From assembly GCA_036702975.1 (NCBI GenBank), contig DATNPX010000049.1, forward strand, positions 62,001-126,000: 64,000 nt of DNA, in the 5' to 3' direction. Positions within the stretch are counted from its first letter, which is position 1. The number at the start of each line of letters is the position of its first letter. Below the pieces are notes generated by a model. It was not told the origin of the DNA and did no database searches. It worked only from the letters and a program-made list of their open reading frames with translations. Of this stretch, positions 32,832 to 41,896 are shown in pieces. The DNA comes from DATNPX01 sp036702975 (GTDB taxonomy: Bacteria; Cyanobacteriota; Vampirovibrionia; Obscuribacterales; Obscuribacteraceae). The position numbers were made by a program, and so were the translations under genes.

Positions 32832-34079
32832 TCACTCAATTGTGCTTAGAGTGTGCTCGCAAATGGACCGAATTATTGACACGGTGTGATCGAGGGACGG
32901 GGAATCAAACGGTCCCGTCTTAAATGTTTGGCGTTGTTCATCTGCAAGAATCGGAAGTTTTTTTGCTTGTCTAATCAGCTCCAACTTCACAGCCCTGAAC
33001 CCCAGCATGATTTCCTCAGATAACTTTTCCCAGTTTGATCTTTTTACATCGAGAAAACTGTACTCGCCACCGATGCTCATGGCCATTTTGTTCGACAGGT
33101 CGGCAAAAGCGCTTGTCGCAACGGTGTCGTAAAGTGGTGCCAGCTTGTGAGTTCCTGTGCTGTGTACTACGGAATAATTTTTTCCGTGAGCATCAGCGTT
33201 GCCGGTCAGGTAGTTGAAAATCAAATACTTTAAGAAAGTAATTTCGTCTTTCGCAGGCAAAGTGAAATCATCGATCAAGTCAAAGCATCTTTTGTAGCCA
33301 GGACCGCCATCTATTTCATACTTAGAAGCCGACATGAAACCCAATGCTTGGCAAAAATCTTCTTGGTGCAATCGCCTTAAAAAGCCGCCCTGCAAGCTCC
33401 GATCATATCGTTCAACAAGGAGATAAGTCTGCGTTTTTGCTCGCCCCATAGTCGCTTTGGCCGCTGGTATCTTTAGCAGCTGCGCCAACCGCAAGCAAAG
33501 GAATTCGTTTTGTACCAAGTTTCTATAACTCCCAGCCTCGTCTCTAATATCCGGCTTCAAAATGTGTGTAGAAAAACTTGATGGTTCTGGCAGACCTATA
33601 CGCCCTTTATCAACCACCACACAGGCTTTCCCTTGAAATCCAGCAAGAGATAGACGTGCCCCTCTATCCATAAAAAAGGGCGACCTTGGTAGGTCAAGGA
33701 TCGCTCTTTCCAATTCTGACTCATCAAGAAAAACCTCTGGTTGAATAAAGGTTTCGCTCGGTGGTATTTCCCCGACAGGTACTACTGAAACGGCTCCAGC
33801 GCATTCACGCCCGATGGCTCTTAATAGACTGAAGGTGTCATTGGCATTGGCATTTACCTGGCGTGCGATCGCTTGTCGCGCTAATGGATTTTCCGGCAAG
33901 AGTCCGCCGAAATACGCTTCAGTTGCCATATTGCTAAACTCATTCCGTTGGACCGGCAGGCAAAAGGAGATTTGTTCAGGCTCTGCGTCAACATCGTAAG
34001 CAAAGGTAATACCGAATTGGGTACGTTTCAGCCAACCGACTCGATGATCGCGCAGGTAAACTTGCAGTTCGTCAGCCAT
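32832..34079 (-). CDS. hipA: HipA-family toxin kinase
   Basis: From ATG 34079, a 415-residue HipA-type Ser/Thr kinase. HipA_N couples to the HipA_C domain: LSLAGFQGK (about 143-151) is the nucleotide loop; NADAHGKNYS (about 294-303) holds the catalytic Asp296 and Asn301; APLYDTVATS (about 314-323) has the metal-binding Asp318. HipA toxins phosphorylate glutamyl-tRNA synthetase or related targets and induce dormancy, held in check by HipB. Its start overlaps the HipB stop by about eight bases. It lies 400 bases outside attR and may belong to remnants of an older element. Confidence 0.93.
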   Translation of the reverse strand: MADELQVYLRDHRVGWLKRTQFGITFAYDVDAEPEQISFCLPVQRNEFSNMATEAYFGGLLPENPLARQAIARQVNANANDTFSLLRAIGRECAGAVSVVPVGEIPPSETFIQPEVFLDESELERAILDLPRSPFFMDRGARLSLAGFQGKACVVVDKGRIGLPEPSSFSTHILKPDIRDEAGSYRNLVQNEFLCLRLAQLLKIPAAKATMGRAKTQTYLLVERYDRSLQGGFLRRLHQEDFCQALGFMSASKYEIDGGPGYKRCFDLIDDFTLPAKDEITFLKYLIFNYLTGNADAHGKNYSVVHSTGTHKLAPLYDTVATSAFADLSNKMAMSIGGEYSFLDVKRSNWEKLSEEIMLGFRAVKLELIRQAKKLPILADEQRQTFKTGPFDSPSLDHTVSIIRSICEHTLSTIE

Positions 34080-34326
34080 GTTCTGGCATCCTAAAAACAA
34101 CTGCGATTCCTAGGCGTCCCGCCACTTTCAGGGCTTTGTTTAGTTCGCAGGAAGGTTTGCCGTGCTCAAGTTCCACAATGAACCGTAGCCCTACCTCTGT
34201 CGCAGCAGCTAATTGGGTTTGGGTCAATCCTTGTGAGCGACGGGCGTCCTTTATCAATTGTCCGAACTCCATGGACGACTCGACGTTTTTTTCCCGTTCG
34301 GGAAATTTTGAAAAATTTTCGGTCAT
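34072..34326 (-). CDS. hipB: HipB-like antitoxin, Xre-type repressor
   Basis: From ATG 34326, an 84-residue protein; a shorter start at 34272 (66 residues, beginning MEFGQLIKDARR) is also plausible. The Xre helix-turn-helix is plain: LIKDARRSQGLTQTQLAAATEVGLRFIVELEHG, then CELNKALKVAGRLGIAV. It ends overlapping hipA. A perfect -10 (TATAAT on the minus strand, 34348-34353) and three CCCG-NN-CGGG palindromes lie upstream, one of them inside the coding start. HipB would bind these, repress the operon and neutralise HipA by complex formation. Confidence 0.88.
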   Translation of the reverse strand: MTENFSKFPEREKNVESSMEFGQLIKDARRSQGLTQTQLAAATEVGLRFIVELEHGKPSCELNKALKVAGRLGIAVVFRMPEHG

Positions 34327-34424
34327 TACGCCCCCAAATTCACCAAAATTATACCGTTCGGGATATTTGCATATCATAATACACAAAAATAGTCACCAAA
34401 CGCCTAATTTTTCCCGCACGGGAA
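34291..34424 (-). promoter_or_regulatory. hipBA promoter with three operators at 60-bp spacing
   Basis: Three palindromes start at 34291 (TTCCCGTTCGGGAA), 34351 (ATACCGTTCGGGATAT, slightly degenerate) and 34411 (TTCCCGCACGGGAA), exactly 60 bp apart. The middle one overlaps the -10 box TATAAT (minus strand 34353-34348), ideal for repression. The lower one lies within the first codons of hipB if the 34326 start is used. No good -35 was found. Confidence 0.75.
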
Positions 34425-34919
34425 AACGATTCGGCTTTACCAGGCGTGCCTTATGCTTTTCCATCCCCTCTGACTCGCCGAGGAGAAACCAATACCGCCA
34501 AAGCGAGAAGAAGCGTTGATACCATTTGGGTCGAGCGACGAAGTCTTTCGACAGGAACCGGTCCGACCTCGCCGCGTAACTTTAAGGCTGAAACTTCTTT
34601 TGCACGAACACCAGCAACAATTCCCAAGCGGTTCTTCATTGCTCAATTTGAACATTTTGCACAGAGGCTGTTCCTTGAGGCTAGGACTGCACGGCGAGCG
34701 CGCTTGACGGCGGCACCAATACCATTTTCCGGCTTAGGATTGTTACCCATAACCGCTTCGGTCAGCAGTCGCGATCAATCGGGTTAGCTCGGCTCACTCT
34801 CTCTTTCCCCGCGTGAGTTCGCATCAGCGAATATAATTAACGAAAATAGCTCAGAATACCAAACAAAAAACGAAAAGAGAGCTGCGGAATCAAGTACCAC
34901 GGTTCGGTGGAGGCAGGGA
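34387..34919. other. Intergenic region, about 530 bp
   Basis: Holds the upstream hipBA operator and otherwise ORFs of 60-113 codons on both strands (for example 34446-34787 plus, 34451-34639 minus) with no ribosome site, Arg/Pro-rich composition and no recognised product. It may contain a decayed gene. Confidence 0.5.
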
Positions 34920-35393
34920 ATGAGAAAGAAGCTGATATTAGTGGCAGTTTGCTGTTTTCTAACCGGTTGCGCTCCGGCTCGCAAGCAAGCGTCCGTCGAA
35001 GAACTTAAAGCATTTTGTGCCAAACATGAGAATCTACCGATTTACTCCCAGATAGGCACGATCTACATCCCCACAGTGAAAGGTCTTGATCAGTGCTCGA
35101 TCGAGACCAACGACGACTTTGGGAAAGTGAACGACTGGTGCGTGAACACGTTTACTAGCGGTCCGTGGGCGGACTGGGAGCTGACACACGACACCAGCAA
35201 TCACCCCAAGGAAGAGTTCTACGATTTGAAAAACGGAGAACGAAATATTTGGGTGTACGTGACGGGAAGCAAGGACAAAACAGTCATTCAATATGTGATT
35301 CCGTCCGATGGTGCCGCATGGCAAAGCGAGCATTATGCTCCGGTAAAGCGCTCGACAAACGCGGACTCGGATCAAAAAAAGACATCGAAATGA
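34920..35393 (+). CDS. Lipoprotein of unknown function
   Basis: A 157-residue protein with GGAGG 7 bases before its ATG and a classical lipoprotein signal: MRKKLILVAVCCFLTGC, with LTGC as lipobox and Cys17 as the lipidated residue. The mature part contains several Cys and Trp residues (FCAKH, DQCSIE, DWCVNTF) and a YVTGSKDKTVIQYV strand, and ends in a charged tail. No family recognised. Membrane anchoring is inferred from the lipobox. Confidence 0.8.
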   Translation: MRKKLILVAVCCFLTGCAPARKQASVEELKAFCAKHENLPIYSQIGTIYIPTVKGLDQCSIETNDDFGKVNDWCVNTFTSGPWADWELTHDTSNHPKEEFYDLKNGERNIWVYVTGSKDKTVIQYVIPSDGAAWQSEHYAPVKRSTNADSDQKKTSK

Positions 35394-35535
35394 GCTAACA
35401 CGATTTTTTTTCGAATAAGAAGCAAGCCGGGATCGACTAAGCTTCTTCAGTTTCTTTGCCATTCAAGACTTATGCGGCAGCAGCCGAGAACCATACATCC
35501 TTACATTCACGGCCGCCGCCTCGGCAAATTATGTA

Positions 35536-35886
35536 TTACCTTGCTGCAGCGCTTTCAGCACGTGCGCTTTTTTTGCTCATCGAATCGCTTTGCGTCCAGG
35601 TGCCAAGTGTGCCGGTGTCCACGGGGCCTGGTTGCTGGCCTTCGTATTGAACGCTGTATTTTAAGACAGCATCTTGCCCTTGGATTGTCAGCGTCACAGT
35701 GGCACTGACAGAAGTCATCCCAGCAGAGTAGCTGAATTGTGCCTGTTTGTTGGTTTCATTGAGGATGTTGTACTGTTGCGGAGCACCGCCACCGAAAAAG
35801 GTGACAAGCGCCTCGTTGAAACCGGTGGATAACCAGTGCATTTTAAAGCTCAAACCATCATATGCGCGCGCTCCGTAATTTGACAT
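35536..35886 (-). CDS. Beta-rich protein, paralogue of the neighbour
   Basis: From ATG 35886 (AAGGAGAAGG upstream), a 116-residue protein with alternating strand pattern: EALVTFFGGG, YNILNET, AQFSYSAGMTSVSATVTLTIQG, AVLKYSVQYEG. It matches its neighbour (35960-36355) in strand order and in the positions of YN/YTVLN-like and TVTLTIQ/TGKVHLE blocks, so they are probably ancient tandem duplicates. No signal peptide and no catalytic residues seen. A small sandwich-fold binding protein is possible. Confidence 0.65.
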   Translation of the reverse strand: MSNYGARAYDGLSFKMHWLSTGFNEALVTFFGGGAPQQYNILNETNKQAQFSYSAGMTSVSATVTLTIQGQDAVLKYSVQYEGQQPGPVDTGTLGTWTQSDSMSKKSARAESAAAR

Positions 35887-35959
35887 ATTCCTTCTCCTTG
35901 TTGTGAGTATGGGCAACAGACCAAGAAAGTCTGTAACAGTCCATTAGCGGTCCTGACGT

Positions 35960-36355
35960 CTAATTTTTTCCGCTCCTCCCTGCCCCAGCAGTAAGCAAAG
36001 ATGACATCGACCATTCAGCTAGGACTCCAGCTTCCCGGTACGGCCATGAGGGGGAGGTTGAGTTGATAAACTCAATTTCGTACACAAGACGATTCTTACT
36101 GCTTTTATCGTCTGGCTCTAAGTGAACTTTGCCGGTAATCGTAGAATAGGTAGGCGCATAACCAAAGTTCAGCACATAAGATGGGGAGTTTGAGTTCAAG
36201 ACCGTATAGCTCTCAGTCTCACCTTCAACAGTGAAGGTCAGAAGCACCTGACTGCCTGTGCCGGCAGACCAATCAATCTGAAATCTGACCAGTATCGGAA
36301 CATCGTCTTGATTAGATGTGGGATTATTCCACACGCGAAAACCATCAGAGGACAT
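35960..36355 (-). CDS. Beta-rich protein, paralogue of the neighbour
   Basis: From ATG 36355 (GGGAGGTG immediately upstream), a 131-residue protein beginning MSSDGFRVWNN. Strands VPILVRFQIDW, SQVLLTFTVEG, SYTVLNSN, STITGKVHLEP and LVYEIEFIN parallel those of the adjacent protein. It has a PSWPYREAGVLAEW segment near the end. No signal peptide. Function unknown; the pair probably forms an operon reading leftwards. Confidence 0.65.
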   Translation of the reverse strand: MSSDGFRVWNNPTSNQDDVPILVRFQIDWSAGTGSQVLLTFTVEGETESYTVLNSNSPSYVLNFGYAPTYSTITGKVHLEPDDKSSKNRLVYEIEFINSTSPSWPYREAGVLAEWSMSSLLTAGAGRSGKN

Positions 36356-36657
36356 ATACACCTCCCTTCAAGTGCTCGTTCTAGAAATGAAGCTAGCTGC
36401 GATGTGAGCTGAATACCGGGACGTCAAAAATATGCACCATATTCGGTGCGTTGCTAATTTTACGATGACTCCTGAGAATATACTTTCATAACTCATCAAG
36501 AATTTGAAGTACCGAAACTAAATTCTCATCAGTCAGCAGTTAAAATCTGCAATTACTCAAACACCATATCACCCGATCGGGGTACGTCTTTTGGCGATCT
36601 TAGCTGATAGCAAATCGAGATGCCGTAAATTAGTGGTGATACTTTGGTTGGCTCTGA
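36356..36657. other. Intergenic region, about 300 bp
   Basis: AT-rich, presumably containing the promoter of the beta-rich pair. I see no gene or strong repeat. Confidence 0.5.
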
Positions 36658-36969
36658 TCAGCCGCCAAGTCCCGCTTCCTTGAAGAGGTGCTGAGCTAAC
36701 TCATCACCTGTCATGAGTTCTTCCGTCTCGACCCAAGCCCAAATATTTTCGGTATAGATCAGTTCAAAGGTTCTGGCCGGCTCACTTCTGTTTCGATAAA
36801 GCATGATTGTCATCCGATAATCATTGAGTGAAAAATAGAAGCCCTTCTCTTTGTTGCTGGACATGACGCTACCATCATTGCGATCGACTTTCGCTATCAC
36901 CTGATGTTTGCGGAAGGCTATCAGTTCGTCCAGTGCTTTCCGGAATTTCTGGAATGCATCCTCATGCAT
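36658..36969 (-). CDS. Small protein of unknown function
   Basis: From ATG 36969, a 103-residue protein (GAGG 12 bases upstream). An N-terminal helix (AFQKFRKALDELIAFRKHQ) is followed by a beta meander (GFYFSLNDYRMTIMLYRN, TFELIYTENIWAWVE) and a helix (GDELAQHLFKEAGL). No catalytic motif. Family not recognised. Confidence 0.6.
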   Translation of the reverse strand: MHEDAFQKFRKALDELIAFRKHQVIAKVDRNDGSVMSSNKEKGFYFSLNDYRMTIMLYRNRSEPARTFELIYTENIWAWVETEELMTGDELAQHLFKEAGLGG

Positions 36970-37059
36970 GATCTGATGCCACCTCAGCCTTGCGCAATAG
37001 TTTGCTGTTGCGCGCACGTACGAATGCACGAGGCATCGGCAAATAGATCTTACCTTTCA

Positions 37060-37656
37060 TTATTTATGCTTTTTCGTTTCCGTCATCTTTCGGCTTTCGC
37101 GGAGCTGCTTGAGTACCTCGAGCAAATCAGTGGACGGTTGCTCTCGGTCATAGCGGAAGTTTACAAACGTCCACTTGCCACCTGAAAATTCCAACTCTGG
37201 TGTCACGTCCGGCTTTGAGCTTTTCTTTCTGTTCAATGTTCCGTAGACGTGAGCGAAATAGCGCGTATCCTTCACTGTAACTTCTTCTACTTTGTATGGA
37301 GCAGCTATCTCTTGAGAATTGAGAATGGGATCAAAGTCTAGACCAACCACTTCGTCAGGATTCGCAGATGAAGCCTTGATGTCTTCTTTCAGCTGCAACA
37401 ATAGATTAGGAGAGAAGCAGCTAGCTTTTTCCTGCACCGCTTGCTCGAGCGGCGATTTCCTTCTCACGGAATCGTTCTTGGCAAGATTCAAATACCAGTC
37501 ATAGAAATCCTGCACAAATTTGCGACACTGCTGCTGGTTGCTCGTGGCGTTTGAAACTTTCTCATCCGCAGACGCGACGAAACAAAAGCAGAGAGAAATG
37601 AGCAACAGTCCGAAGAGTTTAGTCAGAGTCGAAAGACCGCGTTTAGTTGATTGCAT
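37060..37656 (-). CDS. Secreted protein of unknown function
   Basis: From ATG 37656 (AAGGA six bases upstream), a 198-residue protein with a signal peptide (basic start, LTKLFGLLLISLCFCFVASA). The mature part contains CRKFVQDFYDWYLNLAK and a later beta region with TRYFAHVYGTLN and GGKWTFVNFRYD, similar to DUF3828-like secreted proteins (NTF2-like fold). That similarity is by eye only. The tail is charged. Probably periplasmic. Confidence 0.7.
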   Translation of the reverse strand: MQSTKRGLSTLTKLFGLLLISLCFCFVASADEKVSNATSNQQQCRKFVQDFYDWYLNLAKNDSVRRKSPLEQAVQEKASCFSPNLLLQLKEDIKASSANPDEVVGLDFDPILNSQEIAAPYKVEEVTVKDTRYFAHVYGTLNRKKSSKPDVTPELEFSGGKWTFVNFRYDREQPSTDLLEVLKQLRESRKMTETKKHK

Positions 37657-37760
37657 TGTTTGTCCTTGCTTTCGCGCTGGCGCACGATTTCCGATATGCC
37701 TGAGAAGCCAATGGTCTGAGAGAGGAAGCAGTGCCATGAACCGTATATTTTGGCAGAAAA

Positions 37761-38588
37761 CTATTCAAATGTCCGAGCGATTGCATCAGCTTTCTTCTGA
37801 TCTGCAGCCGCAAGATCGTTGCGTCCGATTTTCCTATATGCAGCGGCTCGAGACGCGTAAACAGCGGCAACAACGGGGTCTTTTCGAATTGCAATTGCCT
37901 GACTGTAGTCATCGATAGCTTTGTTGTAATCACCAACTGCAAAATACGCACTGGCTCGAACCTGATAACCAGCTGCAGACTTGGGAGAATTCTTAATAGC
38001 TAGAGCTGCGTCTGAAATTGCGGCACTATAGTCTTTCTCCAAAATATGAATCTTAGCCCGCTCCTCAAGCCAGACCGTGCAATGGTCTTGCTTGAACGCA
38101 TTCGAGTAGTTTTCGATTGCTTCCTTTCTCTGACCACATGAAAGTTGAGCTCTAGCAAGTTGTCCGTATACATTCCCACAGACATTCTTGAGTTGCAGCG
38201 CTCGTTTAAGATCTTTGATCGCCGCCGTTGGTTCTTCCAAATCGTTTAGGCTCCAACCTCGAAGCTCATATGCCTTTCCACAATTCGGCTCGATCTTCAA
38301 AGCCTGATTGCACCAGCCGATCGCTTCTTGACCATGGGCCGCCTTGTGGGCGTCGTAAGCTTTATTCAGCAACAGGTTAAGCCGACGTTGCAAGAGATTT
38401 TGTGAACCGGCATTCGGGTGAACATCCGATGGTTTTCCAGCTGTCACATTATCGGCTTTGGCTGACAAACAAACTACAGACGAAAGAGTGAACAACCTAG
38501 CTGTGTTCACAGTCAGAATATTGACCAAGAAAAAAACAATTCGCGAGAGATTGCCCAAAGTTGATTGAAACCAGTAGCTTGCCAGCAA
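37761..38588 (-). CDS. TPR-repeat protein, exported or membrane-anchored
   Basis: A 275-residue protein. A hydrophobic stretch (about 15-43) near the N-terminus could be a signal anchor. Residues about 75-270 contain five or six tetratricopeptide repeats (AIGWCNQALKIEPNCGKAYELRGWSL, AIDDYSQAIAIRKD). TPRs mediate protein contacts; no enzymatic part is visible. The start is uncertain. It lies upstream of the 37060 gene on the same strand with a 104-base gap. Confidence 0.75.
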   Translation of the reverse strand: MLASYWFQSTLGNLSRIVFFLVNILTVNTARLFTLSSVVCLSAKADNVTAGKPSDVHPNAGSQNLLQRRLNLLLNKAYDAHKAAHGQEAIGWCNQALKIEPNCGKAYELRGWSLNDLEEPTAAIKDLKRALQLKNVCGNVYGQLARAQLSCGQRKEAIENYSNAFKQDHCTVWLEERAKIHILEKDYSAAISDAALAIKNSPKSAAGYQVRASAYFAVGDYNKAIDDYSQAIAIRKDPVVAAVYASRAAAYRKIGRNDLAAADQKKADAIARTFE

Positions 38589-38795
38589 AGGATACTCTAT
38601 TGTGTCCGATTCGGTTTTATCCTGTAATCAGTGCCAGCAGAATCGGCACCAGTTTTCATAGTCCAAACTGAAGCATCCTTAGGGTGGTTATGCAGTCAGT
38701 GGAACATGGATGAATGTAAATTAACCGATCCCGAATCTCCAATTTTGGTTGCCACCAGAATGAACGCTGACGCCAACTACGGGGAGATATCACTC

Positions 38796-39044
38796 CTAAT
38801 ACGCATCGACAGGCTCAAAAAATCCTACATCTCGACGAAACCCGCACCGTCCATGGTGGCCGCGGGTGCGAACAATCACTCTACATCCAGGCGCAACAGT
38901 TATTGTTGGAGCAGTGTTAGACATCATCTGAAGCTCTCTCTTTTTCTGTTCCTCGAACAGATTGACGCCTATAAAAATGCCCGCAAGTACAAAGATGATG
39001 GCAACAACAGGCGCAATTTGCACTATACTAGGCGACTTCTGCAT
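38796..39044 (-). CDS. Small single-TM protein
   Basis: From ATG 39044 (GGAGG upstream), an 82-residue protein with one membrane helix (VQIAPVVAIIFVLAGIFIGVN, about 8-29) and a C-terminal Cys/Arg-rich part. Chosen over a longer plus-strand ORF on the same bases because of its ribosome site and helix. Function unknown. Confidence 0.55.
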   Translation of the reverse strand: MQKSPSIVQIAPVVAIIFVLAGIFIGVNLFEEQKKRELQMMSNTAPTITVAPGCRVIVRTRGHHGRCGFRRDVGFFEPVDAY

Positions 39045-39189
39045 GGCACCATCCTCCAAACAGTTGAGCAACAAATCCTTGTCGAATCGCTGGCAGAGCA
39101 TCAATAGTTGACGGTCTCTCAACGATCCTAGCAGAGACTCTCCGAGATCGGATCTCTTCGCGACTTAATCTCCAGGGAACCGCTGTTTA

Positions 39190-39888
39190 ATGACGACCTC
39201 TCTCTCAATACTCTATCGAGACTCCCGCATGATTGTCGTAGACAAGCCATCAGGAATGCTTGTCCACCGAGGTTGGGGCAAGGACCCTATCACAGCAGCA
39301 GACATCATTCGCGATGAAATCACTCATTGCAGGATTTACGGAGTGCACCGACTGGACCGCGGCACTAGTGGAACATTGATGTTCGCGCTTGATTCGGAAA
39401 TGGCGCGCTACATCCAGCAGGAATTGCAAGAAGGCAAAATCGAAAAACGATATATTGCACTGGCTCGCGGTCCGATGCTTGAGCCATGCACGCTCGATCA
39501 CCCGATTCTCATGAAAGAAACCGGACGCCGAGTTGACGCGGTAACGGAGTTTGAGCCACTGATGCAAGCAGGCAGATGGTCACTCGTTGAAGCGCGACCA
39601 CTTACTGGAAGGTTGCATCAAATTCGACGCCACCTCAAGCACTTGAATCACCCAATCGTCGGTGATGTTCGCTGGGGGAAGGGCGAAATAAATCGAATGT
39701 TCAGAGAGGAACATGGTTTACACAGAATGGCGCTGCATTGCTATTTCTTGAAATTCAAACAACCAGATGGAGCGTCCGTCTCGATTGAAAGTTCATTGCC
39801 GCAAGACCTGGTGGCACCACTCAAAAGTATCGGAATGTGGCCGTTGCCGGGGCGGCTCAATACGTTGAAAGCTCAGTCTCAATCATGA
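39190..39888 (+). CDS. RluA-family pseudouridine synthase
   Basis: A 232-residue protein of the RluA/TruC type. VVDKPSGMLVHRG is the first conserved block, GVHRLDRGTSGTLMFA contains the catalytic aspartate (Asp56), YIALARG follows, and TGRLHQIRRHLKHLNHPIVGD is the substrate block. It has no S4 domain, consistent with the TruC group that modifies tRNA position 65, though specificity within the family cannot be fixed from sequence. Stands alone on the plus strand. Confidence 0.93.
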   Translation: MTTSLSILYRDSRMIVVDKPSGMLVHRGWGKDPITAADIIRDEITHCRIYGVHRLDRGTSGTLMFALDSEMARYIQQELQEGKIEKRYIALARGPMLEPCTLDHPILMKETGRRVDAVTEFEPLMQAGRWSLVEARPLTGRLHQIRRHLKHLNHPIVGDVRWGKGEINRMFREEHGLHRMALHCYFLKFKQPDGASVSIESSLPQDLVAPLKSIGMWPLPGRLNTLKAQSQS

Positions 39889-39973
39889 ATTTGATGCAGA
39901 AAATTCAAAGTTCAGCAGTTAGTGGAAAGCACCTCGTGGCATAGAGTCTTTGACTTCTTGTGCAGGTGCTCCG

Positions 39974-40627
39974 ATGGCGAAACGAAGCTTTTTCTCCGCG
40001 CTCATTTTGACGTTGCTAACGAGCAACGCTATTAATCCAGCTTATAGCCAGCCATGGAAAACCGTCGCTGATCTGCCAGCGTACATATCGGTTTCAAATC
40101 AGCTTTATCGAGGAGGACAACCATCTGTCGACGGGTTGCGTCAACTGAAAGAAAAAGGAATCAAGACGATCATAAGTTTGCGAAACAACAAACAGCTGAC
40201 CGAGCAAGAATCTGCAGAGGCGCAGAAACTCGGAATCAAATTCATCAGCATCCCGATGAATGGCATTCAAAAACCGTCGGCAACAGAGATAGAAATCTTC
40301 CTGCATACTGTTGGCGACAAAGAGAGTCAACCGGTATTTGTGCACTGCGAAGAAGGAGTCGATCGCACAGGCACAATGGTTGGCATCTACAGAATCGCGA
40401 CTGACCATTGGACTGCGAAACGAGCATACGAAGAGATGCTGAAACGTGGGTTCCACCCAATTTATGCGTGGTTGGCGGATTCGGTATTCGACTTCGAAGA
40501 GCACTACGGTAAGCCATCCAAGGGAAGACCGTGGGGCGCAAAGATAATCGACACGCTGGAAAATGCTAAGACTTTTTTCAGCCTGAATCACAACAAGAGC
40601 AAGGGCGCTGAACATCCGCTCGGTTGA
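39974..40627 (+). CDS. Secreted dual-specificity/tyrosine phosphatase
   Basis: From ATG 39974, a 217-residue protein with a signal peptide (MAKRSFFSALILTLLTSNA, then YSQ). The phosphatase loop is VHCEEGVDRTG, with the nucleophilic Cys125 and the phosphate-binding Arg six residues on. YRGGQPSVDGLRQLKEKGIKTIISLR is the usual start block of DSP-type bacterial phosphatases. Probably acts outside the cytoplasm on phosphoproteins or inositol/lipid phosphates. Substrate unknown. Confidence 0.9.
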   Translation: MAKRSFFSALILTLLTSNAINPAYSQPWKTVADLPAYISVSNQLYRGGQPSVDGLRQLKEKGIKTIISLRNNKQLTEQESAEAQKLGIKFISIPMNGIQKPSATEIEIFLHTVGDKESQPVFVHCEEGVDRTGTMVGIYRIATDHWTAKRAYEEMLKRGFHPIYAWLADSVFDFEEHYGKPSKGRPWGAKIIDTLENAKTFFSLNHNKSKGAEHPLG

Positions 40628-40857
40628 ACGCCTCTGTTCTGCATATTTTTGGCGACACAGTATTCAAACAAATTTGCAGAGCTTGAGCGATCAATCAACA
40701 CTCAACAACATAAACTGCGGGAACGACAGTTAAAGGTTCTGCGTCGCCAGTGAAAGGCACCAGATTACACTTTGAGACTTGGCGCAGAACATACTCGCGA
40801 GCCGTACGGTGTGGCGCTTGGTCCCTAAGCAAAATCACAGCGAAGCGGTACACATCA

Positions 40858-41679
40858 ATGATCATGCAGCGAATCGAAACGAACGGTAGTCACCCCAAAA
40901 CAGTATTTGCTTGCGGGTTGATATCTGTCCTCATAGCACTTTATATAGTGCCTTCTGTGCATGAGCTTTTTGGTCACTTTGATTTAGTCGTTGCATATGA
41001 GGCAAACGACTTGCTCAAGAGCCACTTCAGTCTCGCACCAATCGTCGCGCTACTTAATACGCGAGTGGGAGACGTTCTGCTGATAGGTATTCTGACTGCA
41101 GCCTTCATGATTCACGCACTAAGAGGCGAAAACTTGGATGTTCGTTCTCAGCGCATTGCCTACTACCTTTGGGTAGGGGCAATGTGTCTCAGTACATATG
41201 CTCTTGTATGTTTGACAGAAGGACATTTTCCCCGACCAATTCCTGTCGTCGCCTTGCCGAATCTCGTAGACATTCGGCAGTATTGCCCGATTCATCTTCA
41301 TACAGATCCAAATAATTCATTTCCATCCGGTCATGCATTAGCCTACTGTCTTTTCACAATAATGTATCTCCGCAGGCAGCCCAGGCTTGCCCTATTGGTC
41401 GCAACACTTGGAGGTCTCATGCTGATATCGCGCTTGATGGTCGGTATACACTGGTTGAGTGACATTATATTTGGTGGCTTGCCGCTCGCTATATTGGTCG
41501 CGGCAGTGGCTCAGGAAACAAGGCTACGAATGACTCTAAATTGGGCAGAGGTTTTGGTATCAAATCTAGTGCGGCTAACAATTAGAAGATTTCCAACGCC
41601 TGCTGGCACAACAGGCGCGCAGCCGAAGATGGTTACATCACAACCGCTCCCCTCAGCATTACAACAGCGAGCTGGTTAG
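40858..41679 (+). CDS. PAP2-family membrane phosphatase
   Basis: From ATG 40858 (ATG 40864 also possible), a 273-residue membrane protein with about five membrane segments. Two of the three PAP2 signatures are clear: SFPSGHALAY, and SRLMVGIHWLSDIIFG with the nucleophile histidine and its Asp partner. The first signature (Kx6RP) appears as LTEGHFPRP, with Leu where Lys is expected. Family members remove phosphate from lipid phosphates such as undecaprenyl pyrophosphate or phosphatidate. Specificity unknown. Confidence 0.88.
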   Translation: MIMQRIETNGSHPKTVFACGLISVLIALYIVPSVHELFGHFDLVVAYEANDLLKSHFSLAPIVALLNTRVGDVLLIGILTAAFMIHALRGENLDVRSQRIAYYLWVGAMCLSTYALVCLTEGHFPRPIPVVALPNLVDIRQYCPIHLHTDPNNSFPSGHALAYCLFTIMYLRRQPRLALLVATLGGLMLISRLMVGIHWLSDIIFGGLPLAILVAAVAQETRLRMTLNWAEVLVSNLVRLTIRRFPTPAGTTGAQPKMVTSQPLPSALQQRAG

Positions 41680-41896
41680 TTAAGTCACTGCCAGGAAAGT
41701 TAGACCACCGTCAACTTGACTTCCCGCAAAATCTTGTCATTTAGAGGCTGAGCGGTCTCTTTTCATCAGCATTTTAGTAACGCATTGAGAAAAAACAGAG
41801 AAAAATGTGTCAGATTTTCCGATGAGAGATCTGACGGAATTCACGACTTAGACACAAATACGTCCTAGTCTACGAAAACCCGTTCGGAGAATTGCC

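Noticed and set aside
32671..32889. 72-codon ORF right of attR
   Set aside because: No ribosome site and it overlaps the hipA end; no product recognised.
34446..34787. 113-codon ORF between hipB and the lipoprotein gene
   Set aside because: Arg/Pro/Thr-rich, no ribosome site, overlapped by ORFs on the other strand.
38631..39107. 158-codon plus-strand ORF
   Set aside because: The opposite strand has a better supported TM protein with GGAGG; the plus ORF has no recognisable domain.
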